Assembly (NCBI GenBank): GCA_024642565.1
Contig: JAHEAV010000009.1
Span: forward strand, 21,611 to 85,610
Origin: Erythrobacter sp.
GTDB lineage: Bacteria; Pseudomonadota; Alphaproteobacteria; Sphingomonadales; Sphingomonadaceae
Direction: 5' to 3'
DNA length: 64,000 nucleotides
Positions 1 to 8,789 of the stretch are shown piece by piece. Position 1 is the first letter of the stretch; each line of letters starts with the position of its first letter. Below the pieces are notes generated by a model. The model had not been told where the DNA came from. It did no database searches and saw nothing but the letters and a program-made list of their open reading frames with translations. The position numbers were made by a program, and so were the translations under genes.

Positions 1-574
1 TCGGAGTGGTGAGGATGCGCGCAAGGCGGTCATCCGTTCTGCCCGGCAATTTCATGTTCGAATGATGGAACAGGATCGAAAAGTTGAAGAAACTGCGCCA
101 CAGGCGCAAACTTTTCGGGCTGACCCCTGCCAGCCTGACCTGTGCCAGCCGCCACGGCAAGGAAACCAGCATGTCGACCGGATGGAACCGCACAGCTGTG
201 CTCATATCCATATCCGGGTCGGCATGATGGACCCGGTGGAAACGCCACAGAAATGGCAGCTTGTGAGTGGCTACGTGCCACCAGTAGAAACCGTAATCCA
301 TGGCTGCAATGCCGCCGGCCACGCGCAAGGGGCGCGGCAGTTTTTGCGCGAAGCCGCGCTTGTGTGACAGGTTTTTTGCGGCAATCGCGCGGGTGAGCGG
401 CTGCTCAACCGCCTCCACGATCACGGCGCAGCCCGCACCCAATACGGCGTTGCGGACAGTTCGCGGGATCGCGGGCCGCTTTGCCTTGCGCAAAGGTTGG
501 CGCCGTTCGGCCAGCATGATCCCGCCGATGATGGCCGTAGCCACAATTGCCAGAGCGAACCTGCTGCGCTTCAT
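1..574 (-). CDS. Sterol desaturase / fatty acid hydroxylase superfamily protein (partial, runs off left edge)
   Basis: Manual minus-strand translation from ATG at 574: MKRSRFALAIVATAIIGG...MDYGFYWWHVATHKLPFLWRFHRVHHADPDMDMSTAVRFHPVD; His motifs (WHxxTH, RxHHxD) of the FAH superfamily. Open at the left edge, so absent from the ORF track. Confidence 0.85.
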   Translation of the reverse strand, partial: MKRSRFALAIVATAIIGGIMLAERRQPLRKAKRPAIPRTVRNAVLGAGCAVIVEAVEQPLTRAIAAKNLSHKRGFAQKLPRPLRVAGGIAAMDYGFYWWHVATHKLPFLWRFHRVHHADPDMDMSTAVRFHPVDMLVSLPWRLAQVRLAGVSPKSLRLWRSFFNFSILFHHSNMKLPGRTDDRLARILTTP

Positions 575-627
575 TGTCGGAACCATGCCCTATGGCCGCA
601 CGCCCGTCGAGCCGCTATCGCACCCCA

Positions 628-1206
628 ATGGCCGAACCGCTCATCTCGATCTTTGCCCGCTGGCCAGAACCAGGCGTGGCCAAGACCCGGTTGATCCCGG
701 CTTTCGGGTCGGACGGCGCGGCGGCGATTTACCGCAAGTTGCTGGCACACACAGTGGAAGTTGCGCGGGCAAGCGGGGTGCAGTTCGAATTGCGGATAAC
801 CGGGGCTGAGCCCGCCGCTTTCCGCGCCGCCTTTGGTGATGATCTGATTGTTACCGAACAGGGCAACGGTGATCTGACGGACAGGCTCGACCGTGTCCCC
901 GCTCCGGCGATCCTGATCGGCAGTGATTGCCCGGGCCTGACGCCTGCACTCTTGCGTACCGCCGCCGATTGGTTGGGCAGCCGGCCAATGGTGATTGGCC
1001 CTGCCACCGACGGCGGTTATTACCTCCTCGGCTACCGAAGGCCGGCACCATTTGCCTTCACCGATATGCCGTGGAGCACCGATGCGGTGTTCGCCGAAAC
1101 GCTGCGCCGCTTTGCAGCGCAAGGGGTCGAGCTGGCGGTGCTGCCTGCATTGTCCGATATCGATACGGTAGAGGATCTGGCCCAGTGGCCGGAATACCTG
1201 CCATGA
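628..1206 (+). CDS. TIGR04282-like arsenosugar biosynthesis glycosyltransferase (nucleotidyl/glycosyltransferase fold)
   Basis: MAEPLISIFARWPEPGVAKTRLIPAFG...ILIGSDCPGLTPALL...VIGPATDGGYYLLGY; start trimmed to ATG at 628. Confidence 0.85.
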   Translation: MAEPLISIFARWPEPGVAKTRLIPAFGSDGAAAIYRKLLAHTVEVARASGVQFELRITGAEPAAFRAAFGDDLIVTEQGNGDLTDRLDRVPAPAILIGSDCPGLTPALLRTAADWLGSRPMVIGPATDGGYYLLGYRRPAPFAFTDMPWSTDAVFAETLRRFAAQGVELAVLPALSDIDTVEDLAQWPEYLP

Positions 1207-1928
1207 CGGGCGTGGCGCTGGTAATCCCGGTGCTTAACGAAGAACGCACCCTTCCGGCCCTGATCGCAAATATCGCCATGCTCGACCCGCAGCCGATTGA
1301 AGTCATCGCGGTCGATGGCGGCAGCTCGGATGCAAGCTGCGCCTTGATCCGTGCAGCCGGATGGCACCTTATCGAAACGGCTGCGGGCCGCGGCAACCAG
1401 ATCAATTGCGGAGTTGCCGCCGCGAACGCGCCGCTGGTCTGCGTTCTCCATGCCGACAGTATCCCGCCCGTTGATGCAGCCTCCGTGATAATCGGCACAC
1501 TGGCCGATCCGACAATCGCTCTTGCCAGTTTCACGCCCTTGATACGCGGGCCGGAAAAAACCCGCTGGTTCACGACGTTCCACAATTGGATCAAGACCTG
1601 GTACGCCCCGCTGATCACCCGCCCCCATCTTTTTCTGCGCGGCGTGCGGCTGTTGTTTGGCGACCACGGAATGTTCTTCCGCCGCGCGCAATTTCTACAA
1701 ATCGGGGGCTGCACCCCAAGCGATGCGATAATGGAAGAAGCCGACCTTTGTGTTAAGTTCGCCGCAATGGGGCGCATCCGCATGGTCCGCCGCTGGATCG
1801 TCACATCGGATCGCCGCATTGCCGCCTGGGGACCACTGAAGGCCAATTGGGTCTATTTCAAAGTCGGCATTTTATGGGCCGTGGGGGCGCGATCCCGATT
1901 GGCCAGGCATTACCCGCATATCCGCTGA
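1203..1928 (+). CDS. TIGR04283-like arsenosugar biosynthesis glycosyltransferase (GT2)
   Basis: MTGVALVIPVLNEERTLPALIANI...EVIAVDGGSSDAS...AAGRGNQINCGVAAANAPLVCVLHADS; ATG overlaps the stop of the upstream gene. Confidence 0.85.
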   Translation: MTGVALVIPVLNEERTLPALIANIAMLDPQPIEVIAVDGGSSDASCALIRAAGWHLIETAAGRGNQINCGVAAANAPLVCVLHADSIPPVDAASVIIGTLADPTIALASFTPLIRGPEKTRWFTTFHNWIKTWYAPLITRPHLFLRGVRLLFGDHGMFFRRAQFLQIGGCTPSDAIMEEADLCVKFAAMGRIRMVRRWIVTSDRRIAAWGPLKANWVYFKVGILWAVGARSRLARHYPHIR

Positions 1929-1953
1929 TCTTGCTTCAGCGCGGGATTGTCAG

Positions 1954-2985
1954 TCACACCTGGGCTGCTTCTGCGTTCAGGAAGCCGGTGGTTATGCAAT
2001 AGCGGATCAACCGATGAAGATAGTCCGCTCCGGTGGGCGGGCAAGCCCTCCCGATCCGTGCGCGTAAGGCCGTGTCATCGAAGTGCGGATCCCGCTGGAA
2101 ATAGCTTGCATATAGCCCTGCCACGCGCTTGTAGAGCCGCCGTTCCAGCGGCGGCAGGACTGCCGGATCGAAGGCGTGTGGTTCGACCAATCGGGGCCGC
2201 TGAAATTGCGCGAATGCCGCAATTGCATCGAAGAAATCCGTAACCGGAATGGGCTGGCCCGACACCAGGTGAAACGTTCCGCCTTCCGCCTGCTGCATAT
2301 CCAGCGCCAGATCGACAAGTGCGCCCGCGACATGATCGAGCGGCACAAAGTCGAGACTGGCCCCGGCCCGCACCGGCATGTGGCGGACCCGGCCTTCGGC
2401 AATCAACTTGAACGCCGCATAAGTGGTGTCGAACTGGCGGATCGCGCCGCTTTTGCTGTCGCCCACAACGATGCTGGGCCGCGCAATGGCAAAGGGGATA
2501 CCACTGGCCCGAACGCGCCGTTCAGCCTCGGCCTTGGATTGCTCATAACCGTTCTTGAACCCGCCATCGGGCAAGGGATCGGTTTCCAGAATGCGTCCGT
2601 CCCTTTCGCCGCAGACATAGGCGGTGCTGACATGCAGGATCGGCATGGCGCCGTGCCGGGCGAATTCGACCGCATTGGCCGCGCCGCCCACATTGGTCGC
2701 GGCATAGGCGGCAGCATCAAGGTCAAACCGCACCGTGGCGGCACAATGGATCAACAGGTCGTGGCTGCGGGTAAGCCGGTCATATTCCTGTATCGCCAGC
2801 CCGAAAAGCGGCTGCGTAACGTCGCCGGAAACCGCGGCCTGTACTGGCACTTCGCAGCCATCATTCGCCCGAATATCGCGGTTGGTATGGACCAGGGCTG
2901 TAACCCGGTGCCCCGCAGCAACCAGACGCGCGGCCAATTCGCCGCCAATCAGTCCGGCCGCACCCGTCAGGAAGATATTCAGCAA
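1954..2985 (-). CDS. NAD-dependent epimerase/SDR family oxidoreductase, translationally coupled to arsM
   Basis: LNIFLTGAAGLIGGELAARLVAAGHRVTALVH...STAYVCGERDG..GYEQSKAEAE (Rossmann GxxGxxG, YxxxK). Probable TTG start at 2985 overlapping the arsM stop. Confidence 0.75.
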   Translation of the reverse strand: MLNIFLTGAAGLIGGELAARLVAAGHRVTALVHTNRDIRANDGCEVPVQAAVSGDVTQPLFGLAIQEYDRLTRSHDLLIHCAATVRFDLDAAAYAATNVGGAANAVEFARHGAMPILHVSTAYVCGERDGRILETDPLPDGGFKNGYEQSKAEAERRVRASGIPFAIARPSIVVGDSKSGAIRQFDTTYAAFKLIAEGRVRHMPVRAGASLDFVPLDHVAGALVDLALDMQQAEGGTFHLVSGQPIPVTDFFDAIAAFAQFQRPRLVEPHAFDPAVLPPLERRLYKRVAGLYASYFQRDPHFDDTALRARIGRACPPTGADYLHRLIRYCITTGFLNAEAAQV

Positions 2986-4037
2986 CAGCTGGCTGCCGCA
3001 CTTGAGTCCTTGCCGGCGGCGTTCGCGGCAAAGGGGATCGCTACGCCGCAATCGGGGAATATGCCGTAATGGTGGCTGAAATTACCGAAGAATTCGAAAT
3101 GCGGCGCAAATCGCGTATCCGCCAGCATCCGCCAGCTGTTGCCGCAAATTGGAAACATCCGGCCCGCTTCCAGATGGTGGTGGTTATCAAGTTCGAAAAC
3201 GCGTTCGCTTCCCGGCAATGTACCGCGGTAACGCACCGCCTGACCGTAATCTTCGCATTGCGGTTCCAGACCGTTCAGCTTGAACAGCCGATAGGTCGCC
3301 GAATGGAAGGCAATCCCGCCCAGCTTCTGGGCAATAGCCGGGTCCCCGATAGCCAGAGGCCGGCTGGTCACAAGGCGCGGGTCCGCAAAACCGGCCTGTT
3401 TCGCAAGCGCAAGGAAATCAGCCCAATAGAGCGCGCCCGACAGGCATTCCCCATGCAAAACCGGATCGCTTCGCAAGGCGGCAGGCACCCGGCGATCGGC
3501 GTAGACATCGGAAAAATACAGCTCGCCGCCCTCTTTCAGCAGCCGGTGCGCGGCGGCAAAAACCGCCGCCTTATCCGCCACCAGATTGATCACGCAGTTG
3601 GATACAATCGCATCGTAATGTCCTTCGGGCAGACCCAGCGTATCCAGTTTTTCGATATCCCCTTCGGCAAACCGCACATTCGCCTTGGCATAGCCAAATT
3701 TTTCGCGGTGCCATTCGACATGCTGGTTGGCGATGGCCAATTGTTCGGGCGTGGTATCGATCCCGGTGACAAAGCCATGTTCGCCCACCAGTTGGCTCAG
3801 AATATAGGCATCCTGCCCACTGCCTGAACCAAGATCGAGTATTTGCCCCCCGTCGATTGCCTGCGGGGCAACCAGGCCGCAGCCGTAATAGCGCGCGCGA
3901 ACTTCGGGGTGCACGTTCATCATCGCGGCCATTATCCCTGGCGGCGGTGCCTCCGCCGTGCAGCAGGCATCTGTCTTGAGATCTTCGGAGCCACCCAGGA
4001 CCTTGCCATAATAATTGCGGCTGTTTTCAATATTCAT
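2979..4037 (-). CDS. arsM: Arsenite S-adenosylmethionine methyltransferase ArsM-like
   Basis: MNIENSRNYYGKVLGGSEDLKTDACCTAEAPPP...YYGCGLVAP...ILDLGSGSGQDAYILSQLVG..GIDTTPEQL...SNCVINL...HGECLSGALY; the three conserved Cys contexts of ArsM are present. Confidence 0.92.
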   Translation of the reverse strand: MNIENSRNYYGKVLGGSEDLKTDACCTAEAPPPGIMAAMMNVHPEVRARYYGCGLVAPQAIDGGQILDLGSGSGQDAYILSQLVGEHGFVTGIDTTPEQLAIANQHVEWHREKFGYAKANVRFAEGDIEKLDTLGLPEGHYDAIVSNCVINLVADKAAVFAAAHRLLKEGGELYFSDVYADRRVPAALRSDPVLHGECLSGALYWADFLALAKQAGFADPRLVTSRPLAIGDPAIAQKLGGIAFHSATYRLFKLNGLEPQCEDYGQAVRYRGTLPGSERVFELDNHHHLEAGRMFPICGNSWRMLADTRFAPHFEFFGNFSHHYGIFPDCGVAIPFAANAAGKDSSAAASCC

Positions 4038-4137
4038 GTAACGATGCGCCTTCAGTCTGCGAATGTCCGTGCAAGCAGCAACGCGGGCTTGGCACAAATG
4101 GTTTCGCCGTGCAGCATCCATTTGTTACAGGGGCCTC

Positions 4138-5556
4138 ATGAAATTTACCCATGACGTAATCGTGATCGGCGGCGGGGCCGCAGGTCTGACAGCAGCTGGC
4201 GGCTGCGCGCTGTTCGGCCTGAAGGTGGCGCTGATCGAAGCGCATAAGATGGGCGGCGAATGCCTCAACAATGGCTGCGTGCCGTCCAAGGCGATTATCA
4301 CCGCTGCCAAGCGTGCCCAGGAAGCCCGCCTGGCCGAACGGATGGGAGTAACTCTTGCCCCGCCGCAGGTTGCCTGGGCAGGCGTACACCGGCACATCCA
4401 TGATGCGATCGCGCATATCGAACCCCACGATTCGCAGGAACGATTCGAAGAAATGGGCTGCGAAGTCTTCCGTGAGTGGGCGACACTTACCGGCAAGCAT
4501 TCGGTCACGGTAGGCGGGCGCATGTTGTCAGCCCCGCGGATCGTGATCGCCACCGGTTCGCGGCCGGCAATCCCGCCAATTCCGGGGCTGGAAGCGGTAC
4601 CCTATCTTACCAACGAAAACCTGTTCGATCTGACCGAATTGCCGGGCCATCTGGTCATTATCGGCGGCGGGGTGATTGGCATGGAAATGGCGCAAAGCTT
4701 TCGCCGCCTCGGCAGCGCAGTCACAGTTATAAACCCCGGCCCGCTCTTGGGCCGAGATGATCCGGATTCCGTGGCGGTGGTCAAGGCACGAATGGAGGCA
4801 GAAGGCGTTCAATTCGTGGACGGAATGGCCAGCGCGGTTTCGGGTTCGTCCGGCCATCTTGCCGTGCAGGTGTCAGACGGCACGCTGATCGAAGGTTCGC
4901 ACCTGCTGATCGCTACGGGCCGCATCCCCAACATTGGCAAGCTGGGGCTTGAAACCATCGGCATCGCCACGAACAAAAATGGCATCCTTGTCGATGCCCG
5001 GCGGCGCACATCGGTACGATCCATTTACGCCATTGGCGATTGCCGTGATGGCCCGCGTCTGACCCATGTTTCCGGCTACGAAGGGTCAAATGTTGCGCTG
5101 GAAATCACCACCGGCCTGCCGACCAAGGTCAACTGGAAGGCGCTTCCGTGGTGCACCTATACCGACCCCGAAGTGGCGCAAGTGGGCATGACGGAGAGCG
5201 AAGCAAGGGCGCAATTCGGGGATACAGTGACCGTGATAAAGGAAGGGTTCGACCATAACGAACGCGCGATCGCGGAAGATGCGACCGAAGGTTTCCTCAA
5301 GCTGGTTTTGAAGGGCAAGAAAGTGCTCGGCGTCAGTATCGTCGGCAAGGGCGCTGGCGAATTGCTGCTTCCATGGACCCAATCGATCACCGGCAAAAGC
5401 GGCACGTTCGATATGGGTAGTGCGGTGATTTCCTACCCGACCCGCAGCGAAATCGCGAAAGCCGCCGCCTTTGCGGCGTGGGAGCCCACCGTCTTCGGAT
5501 CGCTGCCCAAGAAATATGTCGCGCTGGTTGCGCGTATCCGCAGGACCCTTGCGTGA
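4138..5556 (+). CDS. FAD-dependent pyridine nucleotide-disulfide oxidoreductase (mercuric reductase / dihydrolipoamide dehydrogenase-like)
   Basis: MKFTHDVIVIGGGAAGLTAAGGCALFG...GGECLNNGCVPSKAI redox CxxxxC; dimerisation domain at C-term. Confidence 0.9.
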   Translation: MKFTHDVIVIGGGAAGLTAAGGCALFGLKVALIEAHKMGGECLNNGCVPSKAIITAAKRAQEARLAERMGVTLAPPQVAWAGVHRHIHDAIAHIEPHDSQERFEEMGCEVFREWATLTGKHSVTVGGRMLSAPRIVIATGSRPAIPPIPGLEAVPYLTNENLFDLTELPGHLVIIGGGVIGMEMAQSFRRLGSAVTVINPGPLLGRDDPDSVAVVKARMEAEGVQFVDGMASAVSGSSGHLAVQVSDGTLIEGSHLLIATGRIPNIGKLGLETIGIATNKNGILVDARRRTSVRSIYAIGDCRDGPRLTHVSGYEGSNVALEITTGLPTKVNWKALPWCTYTDPEVAQVGMTESEARAQFGDTVTVIKEGFDHNERAIAEDATEGFLKLVLKGKKVLGVSIVGKGAGELLLPWTQSITGKSGTFDMGSAVISYPTRSEIAKAAAFAAWEPTVFGSLPKKYVALVARIRRTLA

Positions 5557-6548
5557 ACACCGGCGTCAAGAATTCACGAAACGCACCCACCGGGCCATCC
5601 CCCTTCCGGGTCGAAGGGGCAGACCTTCCCCGTGATAAATTCTCCGATCCCGATTGGACGGCAAAGGGAGAGCCGCGGGCATCGGTTCCACTGACCGGTC
5701 TGGAAACCCTGTGGTTCAATACCGGTACATTGTGCAATCTCGCCTGCGCGACCTGCTACATAGAAAGCAGTCCGAGCAACGATGCCCTGGTCTATATCAC
5801 TGCTGCTGATGTGTCCGCCTATCTGGACGAGGTTGCGGCCCTGGGCCTGCCCGCGCGCGAGATCGGTTATACCGGCGGCGAACCTTTCATGAATCCCGAA
5901 TTCATGGCGATGCTGGAAGACAGCCTTTCACGCGGATACCGCGTGCTGGTGCTGTCCAACGCCATGAAGCCGATGCGGCGGCACGAGGATTCCTTGTTGG
6001 CCCTGCGCGACCGGTTCGGTGAAAAGCTCACTATTCGGGTCAGCCTTGATCACCACACCGCCGCAGCGCACGAGGCAGAGCGCGGGCCGCGCAGTTGGGA
6101 ACCGGCGCTCGCCGGGCTCAAATGGCTGTCGGAAAATGGTTTCTCCATTGCTGCCGCGGGCCGACTGTTACCACAAGAAAGCCTGAACACCGCCCGCACA
6201 GGCTATGCCGCGATGTTTGCGGCTGAAAACATCCGGATCGACGCGATGGATTCAACGCGTCTGGTCCTGTTTCCCGAAATGGACGCGAATAAGGACATCG
6301 CCGAAATTACCACTTCATGCTGGGACATCCTTGGCAAGGATCCGGCGCAGATCATGTGTGCCAGCAGCCGCATGGTCGTCCATCGCAAGGGCGAAAGCAC
6401 ACCCCGCGTCGCCGCCTGCACACTCATTCCCTATGATCCGGGTTTCGACATGGGCGCGACACTGGCCGAGGCATCAGGCGCTGTATCGCTCAACCATCCG
6501 CATTGCGCGCGTTTCTGCGTGCTCGGCGGGGCAAGCTGTTCCGCCTAG
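5553..6548 (+). CDS. Radical SAM protein (CxxxCxxC) of the arsenic-associated locus
   Basis: GTG start overlapping the upstream stop (GTGA); LETLWFNTGTLCNLACATCYIESSPSNDALVYITAADV...IGYTGGEPFMNPEF; Cys-rich C-terminus HCARFCVLGGASCSA. Confidence 0.88.
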   Translation: MNTGVKNSRNAPTGPSPFRVEGADLPRDKFSDPDWTAKGEPRASVPLTGLETLWFNTGTLCNLACATCYIESSPSNDALVYITAADVSAYLDEVAALGLPAREIGYTGGEPFMNPEFMAMLEDSLSRGYRVLVLSNAMKPMRRHEDSLLALRDRFGEKLTIRVSLDHHTAAAHEAERGPRSWEPALAGLKWLSENGFSIAAAGRLLPQESLNTARTGYAAMFAAENIRIDAMDSTRLVLFPEMDANKDIAEITTSCWDILGKDPAQIMCASSRMVVHRKGESTPRVAACTLIPYDPGFDMGATLAEASGAVSLNHPHCARFCVLGGASCSA

Positions 6549-6583
6549 GCTGGCGCAAGGCCGTTCCCCAAGTGCCCTTGCCC

Positions 6584-7453
6584 CTATCGCAAAACTCTGC
6601 CGGCCACTGCATCCAGCTTGGCCAGCAGGGAACGGTCACGCGCATCCGGCGCCGTTATCAGCGCATGGTCCAATACCGTATCGAGCGGTGACGCTGCCCG
6701 CTTTTCCGGTAGCCCCCCCACAAATGCCTCCACTGCCTTGCGCGCGATGTCTCCATTGACCTTCATCTGCGCAATTACTTCGCTGACCTCGACAAAGGCC
6801 GCATCTTCCCGCCAGCAGTCGTAATCGGTCACCATGCCGATCAGCGCGTAAGGAAGCTCCGCCTCCCGCGCGAGCTTGGCTTCCGGCATGGCGGTCATGC
6901 CGATCACATCGGCGCCCCACGAGCGGTATAGATGGCTCTCTGCCCGCGTGGAAAACTGCGGGCCTTCCATGGCCAGATAGGTGCCGCCAACCTTGGCTTC
7001 GCCGCCTGCCGCCACAACCGCTGCCGCCGCCATGCCGGCCATCCGTTCGCACACCGGTTCGGCCATGCTGACATGCGCGACCATTCCCGTGCCGAAGAAG
7101 CTGGAGGTGCGGTTCCTGGTCCAGTCGATAAATTGGTCAACCACCACAAAATGGCCGGGGGGTAGATCTTCCCGGAGCGACCCGACCGAGGAAATCGCCA
7201 GCAGATCAGTGCAGCCAGCGCGTTTGAGCGCGTCCACATTGGCCCGCGAATTGACTTGCGACGGGGCAATGTGGTGCCCGCGGCCGTGGCGCGGAAGGAA
7301 CCGCACATTCACTCCGCCAATCCGGCCGCACAGGATCTCGTCCGAGGGATCACCCCAGGGTGTTTCCACCTTGATCCATTGCGTGTCTTCAAGCGCGTCA
7401 AGCTGGTAGAGGCCAGAGCCGCCGATGATGCCTATGGTCCAGTTACTTTTCAT
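6584..7453 (-). CDS. mtnP: S-methyl-5'-thioadenosine phosphorylase
   Basis: MKSNWTIGIIGGSGLYQLDALEDTQWI...FLPRHGRGHHIAPSQVNSRANVDALK...EGPQFSTRAESHLYRSWGADVIGMTAMPEAKLAREAE. Confidence 0.93.
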   Translation of the reverse strand: MKSNWTIGIIGGSGLYQLDALEDTQWIKVETPWGDPSDEILCGRIGGVNVRFLPRHGRGHHIAPSQVNSRANVDALKRAGCTDLLAISSVGSLREDLPPGHFVVVDQFIDWTRNRTSSFFGTGMVAHVSMAEPVCERMAGMAAAAVVAAGGEAKVGGTYLAMEGPQFSTRAESHLYRSWGADVIGMTAMPEAKLAREAELPYALIGMVTDYDCWREDAAFVEVSEVIAQMKVNGDIARKAVEAFVGGLPEKRAASPLDTVLDHALITAPDARDRSLLAKLDAVAGRVLR

Positions 7454-7502
7454 ACGACCTTCCTAGAGCACCAGATGATTGCAACAATGCGAAAAGGGGT
7501 GG

Positions 7503-8789
7503 TTACCCGAACGTGGCCTTGCGCGGTCCGAGATAGCCGAACAGATACGCGGCCACCTTGCGCATCTGGATTTCCTCCGCGCCTTCGGTGATCCGGTAAC
7601 GGCGGTGGTGGCGATAGATATGTTCGAACGGTTTGTGCCGCGAATAGCCAATCCCGCCATGCACCTGCATCGCCTGATCTGCCGCCTCGCACACCAACCG
7701 GTTCGCCCAGTAATTGCACATGCTGACCTTGTCGGAAAGTTGGCTTTCGATCTGCCGGTGCGGCATCCGGTCCATTTCCCACGCGGTTTTGTAGATCAGC
7801 AGGCGCAGCATCTCGCATTGGGTGGCCAATTCGACCAGCGGGAACTGGATACCCTGATTGCGCGCCAGTTCTTCACCAAAAGGCTTGCGCGCCCGCGCAT
7901 ATTTCACACTTTCTTCCAGACAATAGGTCGCCGCGCCAAGGCTGCTGGCCGCCTGGCGTATCCGGTTCTGATGGACAAAGCTCTGCGCCAGAGCGAGGCC
8001 ATTACCCTCCTCGCCCAGGATCACGCTGTCGGGCACCCAGACATCGGTCAGGCTAAGCCGGGGATGGTCGGTGGGCATGTTGAAAGTCCACATCCATTCC
8101 TCGATCCGGAGGCCTTGGATTGGATGGGGAACGAGAAAGCAGGTGATCCCGCGCGCATCGCCTGCTTCGCCCGAAGTCCGCGCAAAGACCGCGCAATGCG
8201 TGGCAACATGCATTCCGGTGATCCACATCTTTTCACCATTGATCCGCCAACCGGCCGCACCATCGCGCGTTTCGCGGACGGCCACGGTTTCCATAAAGGT
8301 GGCGTCGCTGCCGTGTTCCGGTTCCGTCAGGCCAAAGGCAACGCGGCGATTTCGTGCAAACCCGCCAAGGATAAATTCGCGCTTCTGTTCCTCCGTCCCA
8401 AAAGTGTCGAACATGGCGACGAAAGGAAAATTGCCGACGATCGAATGTTCGTTCTGCAAATCATTGTGAAGCCCAAGACCCTGCTGCGCGAAGTGATCCC
8501 GGATCACGGCCATCCACAGATTTGAGCCATCCTTGCCGCCATAACCCTTCGGGGCGGAAAAGCGCCAATGGCCAGCGTCATCCGCGCGGCGTGTGGCTTC
8601 GGCCAACAAGGCTTCCCAATCCTTGCGCGGCAATCCGCCAGCTTCGAAATCGGTCCGGGCGTATTCGCGGCGATGATCGAAGAAGCGTATATTGTCATCC
8701 TGCTGCTCAAGCGGCCGGATCTCCGCCTCAATGAATGCGTCGAGTTCGGCGAGATAGGCTTGCAGGTCTTGCGGCAGGCTGAAATCCAT
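7503..8789 (-). CDS. Acyl-CoA dehydrogenase family protein
   Basis: MDFSLPQDLQAYLAELDAFIEAEIRP...LTEPEHGSDATFMETVAVR...GEKMWITGMHVATHCAVFART...MQVHGGIGYSRHKPFEHIYRHHRRYRITEGAEEIQMRKVA. Confidence 0.92.
   Translation of the reverse strand: MDFSLPQDLQAYLAELDAFIEAEIRPLEQQDDNIRFFDHRREYARTDFEAGGLPRKDWEALLAEATRRADDAGHWRFSAPKGYGGKDGSNLWMAVIRDHFAQQGLGLHNDLQNEHSIVGNFPFVAMFDTFGTEEQKREFILGGFARNRRVAFGLTEPEHGSDATFMETVAVRETRDGAAGWRINGEKMWITGMHVATHCAVFARTSGEAGDARGITCFLVPHPIQGLRIEEWMWTFNMPTDHPRLSLTDVWVPDSVILGEEGNGLALAQSFVHQNRIRQAASSLGAATYCLEESVKYARARKPFGEELARNQGIQFPLVELATQCEMLRLLIYKTAWEMDRMPHRQIESQLSDKVSMCNYWANRLVCEAADQAMQVHGGIGYSRHKPFEHIYRHHRRYRITEGAEEIQMRKVAAYLFGYLGPRKATFG

Noticed and set aside
2176-3827. 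Long plus-strand ORFs (2176-3069, 3069-3827) antisense to SDR and arsM
   Set aside because: Shadow ORFs; the minus-strand proteins have clear family motifs.
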